Of a stretch of 18,498 nt of DNA, positions 1 to 7,629 are shown piece by piece. A program made the translations under genes and the position numbers. The notes under the pieces are model-generated. The model was not told the DNA's origin. It was given only the letters and a program-made list of their open reading frames with translations, and made no database searches. This DNA comes from Methanomassiliicoccaceae archaeon (lineage in GTDB: Archaea > Thermoplasmatota > Thermoplasmata > Methanomassiliicoccales > Methanomethylophilaceae): positions 1 through 18,498 of the forward strand of contig JAIRJQ010000063.1 in assembly GCA_031260545.1 (NCBI GenBank). The letters run 5' to 3'. Each line of letters begins with the position of its first letter. Positions within the stretch are counted from its first letter, which is position 1.

Positions 1-11
1 GAGCGAAGGAA

Positions 12-24
12 ACTATTATTAACC
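12..24 (+). promoter_or_regulatory. Probable TATA (box A) promoter of the tRNA-Glu gene
   Basis: The stretch ACTATTATTAACC sits 23-35 bases before the mature 5' end of the tRNA. That is the spacing expected for an archaeal TATA box. The call rests on position and composition only. Confidence 0.4.
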
Positions 25-46
25 ATTTCTATCATGGGCTGTCAAG

Positions 47-122
47 GCTCACGTAGTGTAGCGGCCAATCATTCGGCCCTTTCGAGGCCGACACCCGGGT
101 TCGAATCCCGGCGTGAGCACCA
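47..122 (+). tRNA. tRNA-Glu (anticodon UUC)
   Basis: A complete cloverleaf can be folded. The acceptor stem is GCTCACG (47-53) paired with CGTGAGC (112-118). The anticodon stem is CGGCC/GGCCG with loop CTTTCGA, giving anticodon TTC (UUC), which reads Glu codons GAA and GAG. The T arm is CCGGG-TTCGAAT-CCCGG (95-111). The discriminator is A119 and the CCA end (120-122) is encoded in the DNA. No intron is visible. A T/A-rich stretch at about 13-23 is placed as expected for the box A promoter. The gene is convergent with the HAD-like gene that ends at 132. Confidence 0.95.
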
Positions 123-131
123 TTCTGCGTT

Positions 132-1229
132 TCACATGTTCAGCTTGCGCCTGTATCTTGTGCTTTCTCTTACCACATCGTCAACGTTGTTGTCGTTCAC
201 GATAACGACCTCGGGCAATTTCGAAGGGAATGTCCTCAGCAGTGCGGACATAAGATGTCTGTCTGAATTATCGTAACCGGACAATTTATCACGGTCCCAT
301 GATCTGACCATCTCGAACACTTCTTCCAGGCCCCCGATATAAAATTCTGATATCAGTACTGCAGCGACGATCGGGTTCGGCGACATCACGGCAATGTTGG
401 AACCCCTTACCGCATATGCGTCGCCGTTGAATGATATCGATAATCCGTCATTGTCCCTTATGATGTCCATTGCCGGGTAATCGGTCGCATTGTTACCTAC
501 GTATGCCGTGCAATCCAGGTCCACGCCCGTACCTCTTCTCATGTCCATCAGTGAGAACGCTTTTTCGTTTCCGCCTACAGGTCTGACGGAATCCATCTGA
601 TAATGTATCTCGGAATCATTTATCGCCTCGACTATATCGTCCACGCTGTCCAGGATCATCTGGTCCTTATGTTCTATGTACTGCGCCCTGTCGGCAGGGT
701 TGGATGTTATCTTCGGGACGTCCATCTTTGCGAGATCGGTCAGCATGTTCCTGAACTTCTTCGCTTCCTGTTTATCGAGTTCCAACGCATCGAATGATAC
801 CTCTGTGCACCGTATACCATCGATCGGAAGGTTCAGTGATTCGCTCACCACCATTACGTGATGCTCATATGATTCGGAAACGACGAGCGTCGTCATGAGC
901 TCGTTCATATAATGAATGACATCGGAACCGGGCATCATATCTTTGTTCGCGGAAAAATGATCGTATATGCTTTTGTCGGTCACGCCGGATGCCTTAAGCA
1001 GCGGTACAAGCGTCTTCAGCGTATCTCCGGACCGTCTGTCCTCACGGTTCAGGCCGAATGCGATTATGTTGTCATACGCCATCAACACATCGAATACCTT
1101 TCCTCCGTTCCGTATGAAACGGTCGCACATCCTTTTCATCGCATTCGCCGATGAAAGGAAACCGGTCACCGAGCACACGGTCTGCTTGTCCTCGGTGAAC
1201 CCCATTTCCTCCATGTGATTGTATTCCAT
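132..1229 (-). CDS. EhaR-like HAD-superfamily protein, probably catalytically degenerate
   Basis: This 365-residue protein resembles the archaeal HAD-like family that includes EhaR of the Eha hydrogenase gene cluster. Visible family features are the segments GGKVFDVLMAYDNI and SGDTLKTLVPLLKASGV near residues 40-85. The late-motif region YVGNNATDYPAMD is followed by GLSISFNGDAYAV. GNNATD occupies the place of the HAD GDxxxD motif. The N-terminal segment where the nucleophile-containing DxEGP-type motif is expected reads TVCSVTGFLSSANA, with no candidate aspartate. An in-frame TGA lies three codons before the ATG, so no upstream extension is possible. The gene begins 2 bases after the formyltransferase-like gene ends and is probably co-transcribed with it. 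It may be a regulatory or binding protein rather than a phosphatase. The family call is from memory of the motifs; the exact function is unknown. Confidence 0.55.
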   Translation of the reverse strand: MEYNHMEEMGFTEDKQTVCSVTGFLSSANAMKRMCDRFIRNGGKVFDVLMAYDNIIAFGLNREDRRSGDTLKTLVPLLKASGVTDKSIYDHFSANKDMMPGSDVIHYMNELMTTLVVSESYEHHVMVVSESLNLPIDGIRCTEVSFDALELDKQEAKKFRNMLTDLAKMDVPKITSNPADRAQYIEHKDQMILDSVDDIVEAINDSEIHYQMDSVRPVGGNEKAFSLMDMRRGTGVDLDCTAYVGNNATDYPAMDIIRDNDGLSISFNGDAYAVRGSNIAVMSPNPIVAAVLISEFYIGGLEEVFEMVRSWDRDKLSGYDNSDRHLMSALLRTFPSKLPEVVIVNDNNVDDVVRESTRYRRKLNM

Positions 1230-1231
1230 GC

Positions 1232-2065
1232 TTATTCACCGTCAACTGATCCGTTCACATCCCTGGAAAGATCGAACGGGCCGTTCAGCAGCTTTCCGTT
1301 ATGATATGCTCTCTGCTCTTTCATTTTGAGATTGCCGTCGGCGAATTGTTTTATTGTCGACACGATGAGCGGAAGCTCCCGCTTTGCGCCATTCTTTCTT
1401 ATCGTTGCGAATAACGGCTCCTTTTCGCCTTCTTCCGCCTTTATCTGATCCAACGTCCTCGTCCTCAGTTTCTCGTACATGCTTTTCCAAAGATCGTCAT
1501 AACCCGGACCGCGTATTGAAAATCCGCAGTATGTCAATGCTGATCCGCGGTCCCATTCCTTTGTGCACAGGTGTATCATTATGCCTTGCTCTTTTGCGTC
1601 ATCGCGTATCAGCTGCCATATCACTTCCTGCCACGTTCCCTTCGGACCGTCCGGTAACGCGGGATGCAGATTGATGAGATCGTATGTTACGCATGTCTCG
1701 TCATCCACCCATAACATGTATCCTGCAAGAACGCCTATATCAAGATCATATTTTGAAAGCTGTTCCCTCATCTCCTTTCCGTACTCGTTCCTCCACGCGG
1801 TCGGGTCACTTGACCATATATCGGGACGGAACGTCTTCCATGAAAGCGTGACCAGCGGTATCCTGTAACCTCTGACCATTTCGAAGAACATGTCCCTTTG
1901 TTCCTTTTTCGGATTCGGTTCTTCTTTGTTGTCCCAGTTGCAGAAGACGAATTCGATGTTCACATCAAGGACGCCGGACGCTTTCTTTTCCATCACGGTC
2001 CTCAGCAGATCGCGCGAACCTGGACCTCTGCCTGTGGAGAACCAGCCCAGTTTTAACATACGCAT
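1232..2065 (-). CDS. PurN-like formyltransferase-family protein
   Basis: This 277-residue protein has the fold signatures of the glycinamide ribonucleotide/methionyl-tRNA formyltransferase superfamily. The N-terminal strand and loop are LGWFSTGRGPGSRDLL. The core catalytic segment is INLHPALPDGPKGTW, with N132 and H134 matching the catalytic Asn and His of PurN. IHLCTKEWDRGSALTY follows, with D172 at the position of the catalytic Asp. The triad therefore looks intact, but the rest is divergent and the C-terminus (about 200-277) is an extension rich in charged residues, so the substrate cannot be assigned. It may not act in purine synthesis. The sequence TTTAGATATACTC at about 2082-2094 on this strand could be a TATA box giving a nearly leaderless mRNA. 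The HAD-like gene follows after 2 bases, which suggests an operon. Confidence 0.6.
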   Translation of the reverse strand: MRMLKLGWFSTGRGPGSRDLLRTVMEKKASGVLDVNIEFVFCNWDNKEEPNPKKEQRDMFFEMVRGYRIPLVTLSWKTFRPDIWSSDPTAWRNEYGKEMREQLSKYDLDIGVLAGYMLWVDDETCVTYDLINLHPALPDGPKGTWQEVIWQLIRDDAKEQGIMIHLCTKEWDRGSALTYCGFSIRGPGYDDLWKSMYEKLRTRTLDQIKAEEGEKEPLFATIRKNGAKRELPLIVSTIKQFADGNLKMKEQRAYHNGKLLNGPFDLSRDVNGSVDGE

Positions 2066-2142
2066 CGCTATACGAAATGAGTATATCTAAATTCCCGAGT
2101 CATGCTGAACGGAAAGGAATTCATGCGGATGCCGCATCCTCA

Positions 2143-2679
2143 TCAAACATTAAGTTCGACATAATGCGATCCGTTTTTCTCTACCACCAATGTTTTTGTG
2201 TCTGACGATATCACAACGCCGTCTTTTATTGCCTTCTCTGTGACCGTTATCTCTTTGCTGGATTCCTGTATCGGGAATTAGATGTTCTCATAGTATGAGG
2301 CCGTGTAATAATAGTTATAACCAAAGATAACACCTTCGTACAGGGCCTTGGATTCGCCGTCTATGCTTATCTCTACATCAACTTCCATTGATTCTGTTGA
2401 ATATACGTATACAGCGATATGCGATGTGTTTCCCTCTGATATCATCAGAATTCCTATGCCGCCTAACGAGAGCAATACTACGGCCAGGAACAACGCGACG
2501 GCGGTCCCGCTATTGCTGCTTTTGGGTTCCCCGGTCCAGCCATCCGTCTTTAAAGGTCTGTGCTGTGTGCTTTGACCTGTCTCTTTGGCCCTTTCGGGCC
2601 GTGCGAACCGATTTGCACCGCATGATTTACAATAAAGATCGTCCCCGATAAACTTGCCGCATTTCGGACATATCGCCAT
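2143..2679 (-). pseudogene. Zinc-ribbon/TM/beta-domain protein, copy 3, interrupted by an in-frame TAA
   Basis: The open part (2278-2679) encodes 133 residues: a zinc ribbon with C4, C7, C17 and C20, a polar linker, a TM helix at about residues 58-80, and a beta-rich outer domain beginning IAVYVYSTESMEVDVEISIDG. It stops at TAA (2278-2280) just after YYENI. The same frame stays open for 44 more codons, to TGA at 2143-2145. That tail, with KEITVT, SSDTKTLVVEK and HYVELNV, lines up with the C-termini of the two neighbouring paralogues (KTITVT...TQILFIEK...YSVDLFI and AEWIFVEK...YTVDLYI). The original gene was therefore about 178 codons, and one nonsense change separates it from an intact frame. 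A truncated protein could still be made and anchored. The stop is TAA, so pyrrolysine insertion does not explain it. The predicted start has GGGGCGAC upstream. Confidence 0.75.
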
Positions 2680-2777
2680 GTGTCGCCCCTGATGACGGTA
2701 TGGTCTCTGGCCATAAGTACATTATGCTGTTCGGATGACGAAAAAGCTCTGCTGGCACCTAGACCTGCCGGCTGCGG

Positions 2778-3251
2778 TCAGATATAAAGATCGACAGTAT
2801 ATTTTCCTCTTTTTTCTACAAATATCCACTCTGCGTCTGTCACTGTCCCGGATCCTCCGTCTGTTGCTATCACAACGGCTAAAACCAATCCGAGGGTCAG
2901 ATCCCTTATATTAACGTAAAATATCTTTTGTATGGACTGTCCCGGCCCCAGCCCCTCGTAATATTGATCCTGATCGTTGACGCGGACGGTCACATCTACG
3001 GACGTTGATTGTGATGAGTGCACAATTACCGTGATCTCTGCCGAATTCACCTTCTCCATTAAGAGGAAATATCCTGCTCCGGACGCAATGATAATTACTA
3101 TTGCAACGGCAACAGCGAGTATTGTTCTTTTGTCCCTTATTCCGGGCCCTCCGATCTGTACGGAAGGAGATGATGCACCGATGGCAGTGCCGCACTCTCT
3201 GCAATAATTATTGTTCCCCGCATCCTTTCCGCATTTCGAACAAAACGCCAT
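2778..3251 (-). CDS. Zinc-ribbon membrane protein with outer beta-domain, copy 2
   Basis: This protein has 157 residues. The N-terminal zinc ribbon FCSKCGK...YCRECGT places cysteines at 4, 7, 17 and 20. A short Gly/Pro/Ser linker follows, then one TM helix at about residues 43-65 (AVAVAIVIIIASGAGYFLL). A C-terminal domain of about 90 residues looks beta-rich and ends in WIFVEKRGKYTVDLYI. The ribbon is probably cytoplasmic and the beta-domain outside, by the positive-inside pattern RDKR before the helix. The ribosome site GGGGGCGG lies just before the ATG, much like that of copy 3. The function is not known; such domain orders suggest an anchored sensor or surface protein, but no enzyme motif is visible. 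It lies 80 bases downstream of copy 1 on the same strand. Confidence 0.75.
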   Translation of the reverse strand: MAFCSKCGKDAGNNNYCRECGTAIGASSPSVQIGGPGIRDKRTILAVAVAIVIIIASGAGYFLLMEKVNSAEITVIVHSSQSTSVDVTVRVNDQDQYYEGLGPGQSIQKIFYVNIRDLTLGLVLAVVIATDGGSGTVTDAEWIFVEKRGKYTVDLYI

Positions 3252-3331
3252 GTGCCGCCCCCTGCAACACGATCGATCGATGCCGTATGAACTTTACGGC
3301 GCATCGGCCGGCGGTGTTCTGCAGGACATGA

Positions 3332-3817
3332 TCATATGAAAAGATCGACGGAATACTTTTTGCCTTTCTCTATGAACAATATTTGCGTGTCCGATCTGCT
3401 GCCTGATGATGCGGTGACCGTTATTGTCTTGCTGTTCTCACCTTCGCGGAATGTGATTATCTCTTTGTAATAGAGGTACATATTTTCCTCTACCGTTCCG
3501 GTGTATTCGGCGATGTATTTTCCGTCAATGTAGATCGTCACGCCCTTCACCTCATACATCGGGTATACGTTTATCGTGACCTCCGCCCGATCTGCGGCAA
3601 GCGTAAAAGATATCGCCGCCGCAGCGGCAACTACGATCAGAGAAATAATTATGATCACTGTGAGAACTTTATTGCTGCTTTTTTTGGGTGCTTCCTGATG
3701 GGCGGGCGTATACGGCGTATACTGAGGGGGTGTATACGGGGTATATAGAGCGGCGCCGCATGATGAGCAGAATCTGTCATCTTTCATATCTTTGCCGCAC
3801 TTTGTACAATAGCTCAT
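3332..3817 (-). CDS. Zinc-ribbon membrane protein with outer beta-domain, copy 1
   Basis: This protein has 161 residues. The zinc ribbon YCTKCGK...FCSSCGA has cysteines at 4, 7, 17 and 20. The linker carries a YTP-type repeat (YTPYTPPQYTPYTP, residues 25-38). KKSSNK precedes a TM helix at about residues 51-73. The outer part contains VTIYIDGKYIAEYTG and KTITVTASS, and ends FIEKGKKYSVDLFI, which suggests a compact beta-sandwich. It is the first of three tandem paralogues in transcription order. A purine-rich GGAAGGGAGG lies just before the ATG, and a T/A-rich stretch at about 3852-3868 could be the promoter, so the three copies may form one transcript. Function unknown. Confidence 0.75.
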   Translation of the reverse strand: MSYCTKCGKDMKDDRFCSSCGAALYTPYTPPQYTPYTPAHQEAPKKSSNKVLTVIIIISLIVVAAAAAISFTLAADRAEVTINVYPMYEVKGVTIYIDGKYIAEYTGTVEENMYLYYKEIITFREGENSKTITVTASSGSRSDTQILFIEKGKKYSVDLFI

Positions 3818-3877
3818 TTTCCCTCCCTTCCTTTAATATTAAGATGTGTTTCGGTGTTAAGTATTTTTAGTATCGTT

Positions 3878-4285
3878 TCACACATCGAAAAGGACCGTCA
3901 CCGACGGCTCTTTTTCGTCTATGTGCATCATATGATATGTTATCGCCTTTATTTCCGTCTTCGGCCGGTGTTTCTTGAGGTCAAGCGCCTCACCGTACGA
4001 TTCGCAGATCACTTTGATCCCGTCAAATTTCACATGAAAAGAGGACATCACCATGGACTCGGCGTCCATGATGAATAACAGCTCTGAAAGAAATAAGAAC
4101 AATCTGTTCTCAATCTCTTCATCCTCTATCTCGAATCTGTATCTCATCTTGTGCTCTATTGTCCGTGTATCCACCATCTGATCGAATAAGGCGTGTGCGG
4201 CGTTCTCAAAACATTTTTCCAGAGTTTCTCCGGTACATCTCACAAGTATGTCGGCCGTGTGTTCTAAAGTTTCATAGTGCATCAT
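3878..4285 (-). CDS. Archease
   Basis: This 135-residue protein matches archease, the small acidic partner that activates the RNA ligase RtcB in tRNA splicing and RNA repair. Family signs are the N-terminal YETLEHTADILV with D12 as the conserved metal-binding Asp, then GETLEKCFENAAHALFDQM, then ENRLFLFLSELLFIMDAE. Near the end are the Lys/His-rich stretch, IKAITYHMMH, and the terminal FDV with a conserved Asp next to the C-terminus. Length is normal (about 140). Two ATGs in tandem (4285 and 4282) could each start it. No rtcB is present in the window. The gene is divergent from nadX across an 87-base gap that holds a short palindrome at 4287-4300. Confidence 0.9.
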   Translation of the reverse strand: MMHYETLEHTADILVRCTGETLEKCFENAAHALFDQMVDTRTIEHKMRYRFEIEDEEIENRLFLFLSELLFIMDAESMVMSSFHVKFDGIKVICESYGEALDLKKHRPKTEIKAITYHMMHIDEKEPSVTVLFDV

Positions 4286-4286
4286 C

Positions 4287-4300
4287 GGACATGAATGTCC
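4287..4300. repeat. Palindrome in the archease/nadX divergent intergenic region
   Basis: GGACAT-GA-ATGTCC is a perfect 6-bp inverted repeat with a 2-base spacer. It touches the archease start codon region. It could be an operator for the archease promoter or chance; there is no second copy nearby. Confidence 0.4.
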
Positions 4301-4329
4301 ACAACCTTAATCTTCATTTCGCCGATTAT

Positions 4330-4341
4330 GAAAAAATAATG
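4330..4341 (+). promoter_or_regulatory. Probable TATA promoter of the nadX-pepQ-tldD-tldE operon
   Basis: An A/T-rich stretch, GAAAAAATAATG, lies about 32-43 bases before the nadX ATG at 4373. It would place transcription start near 4360-4366, giving a very short leader. No good Shine-Dalgarno sequence precedes the ATG, which fits a leaderless or near-leaderless mRNA. Assigned by position only. Confidence 0.4.
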
Positions 4342-4372
4342 TCTTAATACAGGTACGACAGTAATTGACTTG

Positions 4373-5179
4373 ATGCGCTTGGCTATCGTCGGTTGCGGGT
4401 CCATAGGCGGCGAATTGGCAGAGGCCGCCGACGGGATGACAGAAGTAAAGAGAATTTATCTAACAGACCAAAGAGGAATGGCAGCGGAGGCCCTCGCGTC
4501 CAAACTGAAGAAGGCAGTGGCCGTGCGGTCGATAGAGCAGGAATTGTATCACTGCGATCTTGTGATAGAGGCGGCAAGCCAAGAGGCGGCAAGAGAGATA
4601 ATCCCTAAGGTCGTGGGGCGCGGCGTGGACATAATGATAATGTCCGTCGGTGTGCTGGTCGACGACGATTACAGAAATGGTGTATATGCGGCGGCACGCA
4701 ACACCGGCGCGAGGATACTCGTTCCTTCGGGAGCGGTATGCGGCACCGACGGTCTGAGTTCGGCCGCTGCGGGAAAGATAGACAAAGTTGAACTTATAAC
4801 AACAAAGAACCCGTCAGGCATCGCCGATGTCAAGTATCTTAAAGAGAAGGGGATAGATGTGTGGAAGATCACTGAACCCACCGTTGTATTTCAGGGGGCC
4901 GCCAGGGAAGCTGTGAAATTCTTCCCGAAGAACGTGAACGTCGCCGCAACGGTGAGCGTGATGGGCATCGGTTTTGACAGGACCAAAGTGACAATAGTCA
5001 TTGACCCTAAGGCAAGTGCGAACTCCCATGAACTTATTGTGAAAGGTGAGTTCGGCGAGATGACATCAAGAACGAACAATGTTCCTTCTTCTGTCAACCC
5101 TTCGACCAGCCATCTTGCCGCATTGTCGGCGATATCCGCCCTGAAGAGGATAATCAGAAATGATTGGGTAGGCATCTGA
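4373..5179 (+). CDS. nadX: L-aspartate dehydrogenase
   Basis: This 268-residue protein oxidises L-aspartate to iminoaspartate with NAD(P)+, which feeds quinolinate and NAD synthesis in organisms without NadB. The Rossmann motif is AIVGCGSIG at the N-terminus. Further family marks are VLVPSGAVCGTDGLSS-like sequence in the middle, the catalytic-domain KNPSG, FFPKNVNVAATVS, SANSHELIVKGEFG with the conserved Asn-x-His, and the C-terminal NNVPSSVNPSTSHLAALS. Length is normal for the family. The ATG at 4373 is preferred over the TTG one codon earlier. The gene leads an operon with three peptidase-type genes, so it could also help catabolise aspartate released from peptides. No nadA or nadC is in the window. 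Confidence 0.9.
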   Translation: MRLAIVGCGSIGGELAEAADGMTEVKRIYLTDQRGMAAEALASKLKKAVAVRSIEQELYHCDLVIEAASQEAAREIIPKVVGRGVDIMIMSVGVLVDDDYRNGVYAAARNTGARILVPSGAVCGTDGLSSAAAGKIDKVELITTKNPSGIADVKYLKEKGIDVWKITEPTVVFQGAAREAVKFFPKNVNVAATVSVMGIGFDRTKVTIVIDPKASANSHELIVKGEFGEMTSRTNNVPSSVNPSTSHLAALSAISALKRIIRNDWVGI

Positions 5180-6258
5180 TGTCAAGGGCTCAGAGGATCG
5201 CTGCCGCTTGTACTGATGCTGATGCCGTAATAATATCGAACGGAACATCGCCTTTCCTGGACAGTGTGTTCTGGTACGTTACGGAACAGACATCCGGAAC
5301 GTTCGAAGGATCTTTGGCAATAATATCAAAGGACGGAGGGCTTGATGTCCTTACCGGATCGCTGGAGGGAACGACCGCGAGAAGGGGGCTCGGCAACGTC
5401 CGCGTTTATGAGACACGAGAGGAGAGAGATTCCATCTTCAAGGAACTTCTGAAAGGGTGCACGCGCATAGGGCTCGGCGGAAGAGCTACGACATACAGCG
5501 CATCGGAATACATCAAAAAGATGACCGGCGCGGAACTTGTCGACATGTCCCTGAAAATAGCGGACGTCATTTCTGTCAAGGACAAAAAAGAAATTGCCGA
5601 TATCAGAAAAGCATGCGCCATATCGTCCAGAACAGCATCGAAGATACCCGAGCTCTTACATCCGGGAATAACAGAAAAACAAGCTGCCTGGCTCATTGAT
5701 TCCGATATGAGGGTCAACGGAGGATCGGGGAACGCATTCGAGACCATAGCGGCGTTCGGCGCACATTCTGCGGAACCCCATCACCGGCCTTCCGATCACA
5801 AATTGAAGAAGGGGGACACGGCGCTCTTCGACTTCGGTTCCAAGTATGATATGTATTCGTCCGATATGACAAGGACCGTTTTTTTGGGCGAACCCGATGA
5901 CGTGCTGAAAAGGGCTTATGCGGTCGTACAGAAAGCGAAAGCGGCCGGGATGGATGAGATGCGCGACGGCGCTCCGGCGAAGGATGCCGATATCGCTGCC
6001 AGAAATATAATTGATGAAAGTGAATTCAAAGGGAAGTTCATACACTCCTTCGGCCACGGGATCGGGATGAACGTCCACGAAGGCCCGTCGGTCTCATACA
6101 GGTCCGAGGACATATTGAAAGAAGGGATGATCGTGTCCGCGGAGCCCGGGATATACATACCCGGGATCGGAGGCATACGGATAGAGGATACCGTTCTGAT
6201 AACAAAGGACGGTGCCGAACCTCTTACAAGATTTGACCAGAATTATACGGTGATATGA
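5179..6258 (+). CDS. pepQ: M24-family Xaa-Pro aminopeptidase/dipeptidase
   Basis: This 359-residue metallopeptidase is predicted to cleave X-Pro bonds in the cytoplasm. Residues 1 to about 120 form the creatinase/prolidase N-terminal domain; the pita-bread catalytic domain follows. All five metal ligands are present: D218 in LFDFGS, D229 in SSDMTRTVF, H293 in SFGHGIGMNVHEG, E322 in SAEPGIYIPG and E336 in RIEDTVLI. The substrate-site histidine region AEPHHRPSDH is also seen. The ATG at 5179 overlaps the nadX stop (TGATG), which points to translational coupling, so an in-frame TTG at 5164 is less likely. The last bases overlap tldD. PepQ and PepP type cannot be separated by eye, so the symbol is tentative. 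Confidence 0.88.
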   Translation: MSRAQRIAAACTDADAVIISNGTSPFLDSVFWYVTEQTSGTFEGSLAIISKDGGLDVLTGSLEGTTARRGLGNVRVYETREERDSIFKELLKGCTRIGLGGRATTYSASEYIKKMTGAELVDMSLKIADVISVKDKKEIADIRKACAISSRTASKIPELLHPGITEKQAAWLIDSDMRVNGGSGNAFETIAAFGAHSAEPHHRPSDHKLKKGDTALFDFGSKYDMYSSDMTRTVFLGEPDDVLKRAYAVVQKAKAAGMDEMRDGAPAKDADIAARNIIDESEFKGKFIHSFGHGIGMNVHEGPSVSYRSEDILKEGMIVSAEPGIYIPGIGGIRIEDTVLITKDGAEPLTRFDQNYTVI

Positions 6259-7628
6259 TGCATGATCTTTTGCTGAAGGCCGTGAACAATATGCAGAAAA
6301 TGGGCGCAGAGTTCTGCGACGCAAGATCGCAGACAATAAAAAACATAGGCATACAGTCTGTGAACGGCGATATACGCCATCTTTCCGACAGAACTGTCGG
6401 AGGCGTCTGTTTAAGAGCATGGGTGAACGGCAGATGGGGATATTATTCGTCCACTTCTTTCAATGCCGGCGATGTGAAAAAGGCTGCAGGGACGGCGGTC
6501 GCGAATGCGGCCGGATCTCCGAGAGGGTGTAAAGATCTCAATGTCACTGAGATCAAGACCAAAAAAAGACAGGGCCTGATGATACATCCGGATGACGTTG
6601 ATATGAAGGAGAAGGTCAGCGCCGTTCTTGCGGTCGATTCCGCACAAACATCTGAAAAGGTCTTGAACAGGGTCGGAAGTTACAGCGAAGAGATCACCAA
6701 GAACATCCTGATGAATTCCGTCGGTTCCGAGATGGAGTGGGAAGAGGTCAGAACAAGATTCAGAGCCATGAGCGTCGCGTCCGACGGCCAGAGGATGGAA
6801 CGGTATTACAACGGGCCGGACGGAACGTGCGGATACGAGCTTGTGAAAAACCTGGACATAGAAGCGCTGGGGCGCGAGACCGCGAAGGAGGCTGTGCTTA
6901 CGCTGAACGCGAAACGCACGCCCAGCGGGCCGATGACGGTGATAAGCGACCCCATGGTATCGGGATTGCTTGCCCATGAGGTCATGGGTCATGCTTCGGA
7001 AGCTGACGAAGTTGTGAAAAGAAGGTCGTTCCTTACCGACGCAGTAGGAAAAAAAGTGGCATCGGACATAATATCAATGTACGATGACGGCACCGTTGAC
7101 GGGGCGCACGGCACGATACTGTATGATGACGAAGGAACGCCCGCGTCGTGCACGCAGATAATAAAGAACGGAATTTACACAGGATACATGCACACCCTCG
7201 AAAGCGCGTCGCTGATGAGCGTGAGACCTACGGGCAACGGAAGATCTGAGAATTACGGAAAGAGGATATGGGCAAGGATGACGAACACGTTCTTCGGCCC
7301 CGGGGACAGAACGCTTGATGACCTCATTGCGGACACAAAATACGGGATATTGTGCGATAAGATGGTCAATGGTATGGAGGATCCGGTCGGCGGCGGATTT
7401 GAAGCCAAAGTATTACGCGGGTTCTTGATCGAGAACGGAAAAATAACAGACATGCTGAGATCGTTCACGCTTACGGGACGGGCGCTGGAGATACTCGGTA
7501 CAGTTGACGCTGCTACTAAGGATATCATATTCGACGGAGGGATGTGCGGCAAGGGCATTGAGGATTGGGTGAATGTTTCGTCTGGAGGGCCGTACTGCAG
7601 GGCCAGCATCATCGTGGGAGGCGGATGA
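6255..7628 (+). CDS. tldD: Metalloprotease TldD subunit
   Basis: This 457-residue protein is the zinc-bearing subunit of the TldD/TldE heterodimeric protease, which cuts small unfolded peptides in the cytoplasm. The metal site is the HExxxH motif HEVMGH at residues 241-246, in the setting GLLAHEVMGHASEADEV. Other family marks are YDDGT, YDDEGTPA, the R-rich GNGRSENYGKR, and the C-terminal GGMCGKG. Length fits TldD (450-480). The ATG at 6255 overlaps the previous stop as ATGA, and tldE follows at once, so both subunits should be made from one mRNA. Confidence 0.92.
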   Translation: MMHDLLLKAVNNMQKMGAEFCDARSQTIKNIGIQSVNGDIRHLSDRTVGGVCLRAWVNGRWGYYSSTSFNAGDVKKAAGTAVANAAGSPRGCKDLNVTEIKTKKRQGLMIHPDDVDMKEKVSAVLAVDSAQTSEKVLNRVGSYSEEITKNILMNSVGSEMEWEEVRTRFRAMSVASDGQRMERYYNGPDGTCGYELVKNLDIEALGRETAKEAVLTLNAKRTPSGPMTVISDPMVSGLLAHEVMGHASEADEVVKRRSFLTDAVGKKVASDIISMYDDGTVDGAHGTILYDDEGTPASCTQIIKNGIYTGYMHTLESASLMSVRPTGNGRSENYGKRIWARMTNTFFGPGDRTLDDLIADTKYGILCDKMVNGMEDPVGGGFEAKVLRGFLIENGKITDMLRSFTLTGRALEILGTVDAATKDIIFDGGMCGKGIEDWVNVSSGGPYCRASIIVGGG

Positions 7629-7629
7629 T

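Noticed and set aside
34..276. Open frame covering the tRNA and the end of the HAD-like gene.
   Set aside because: It runs through a perfect tRNA cloverleaf, so it is not coding.
2278..2280. The premature stop as a pyrrolysine codon in a probable Methanomassiliicoccales genome.
   Set aside because: The codon is TAA; pyrrolysine is inserted at TAG only.
5656..6078. Long open frame on the minus strand inside the M24 peptidase gene.
   Set aside because: It lies wholly within a gene with all five metal ligands conserved, shows no domain, and has no ribosome site; it is a shadow frame.
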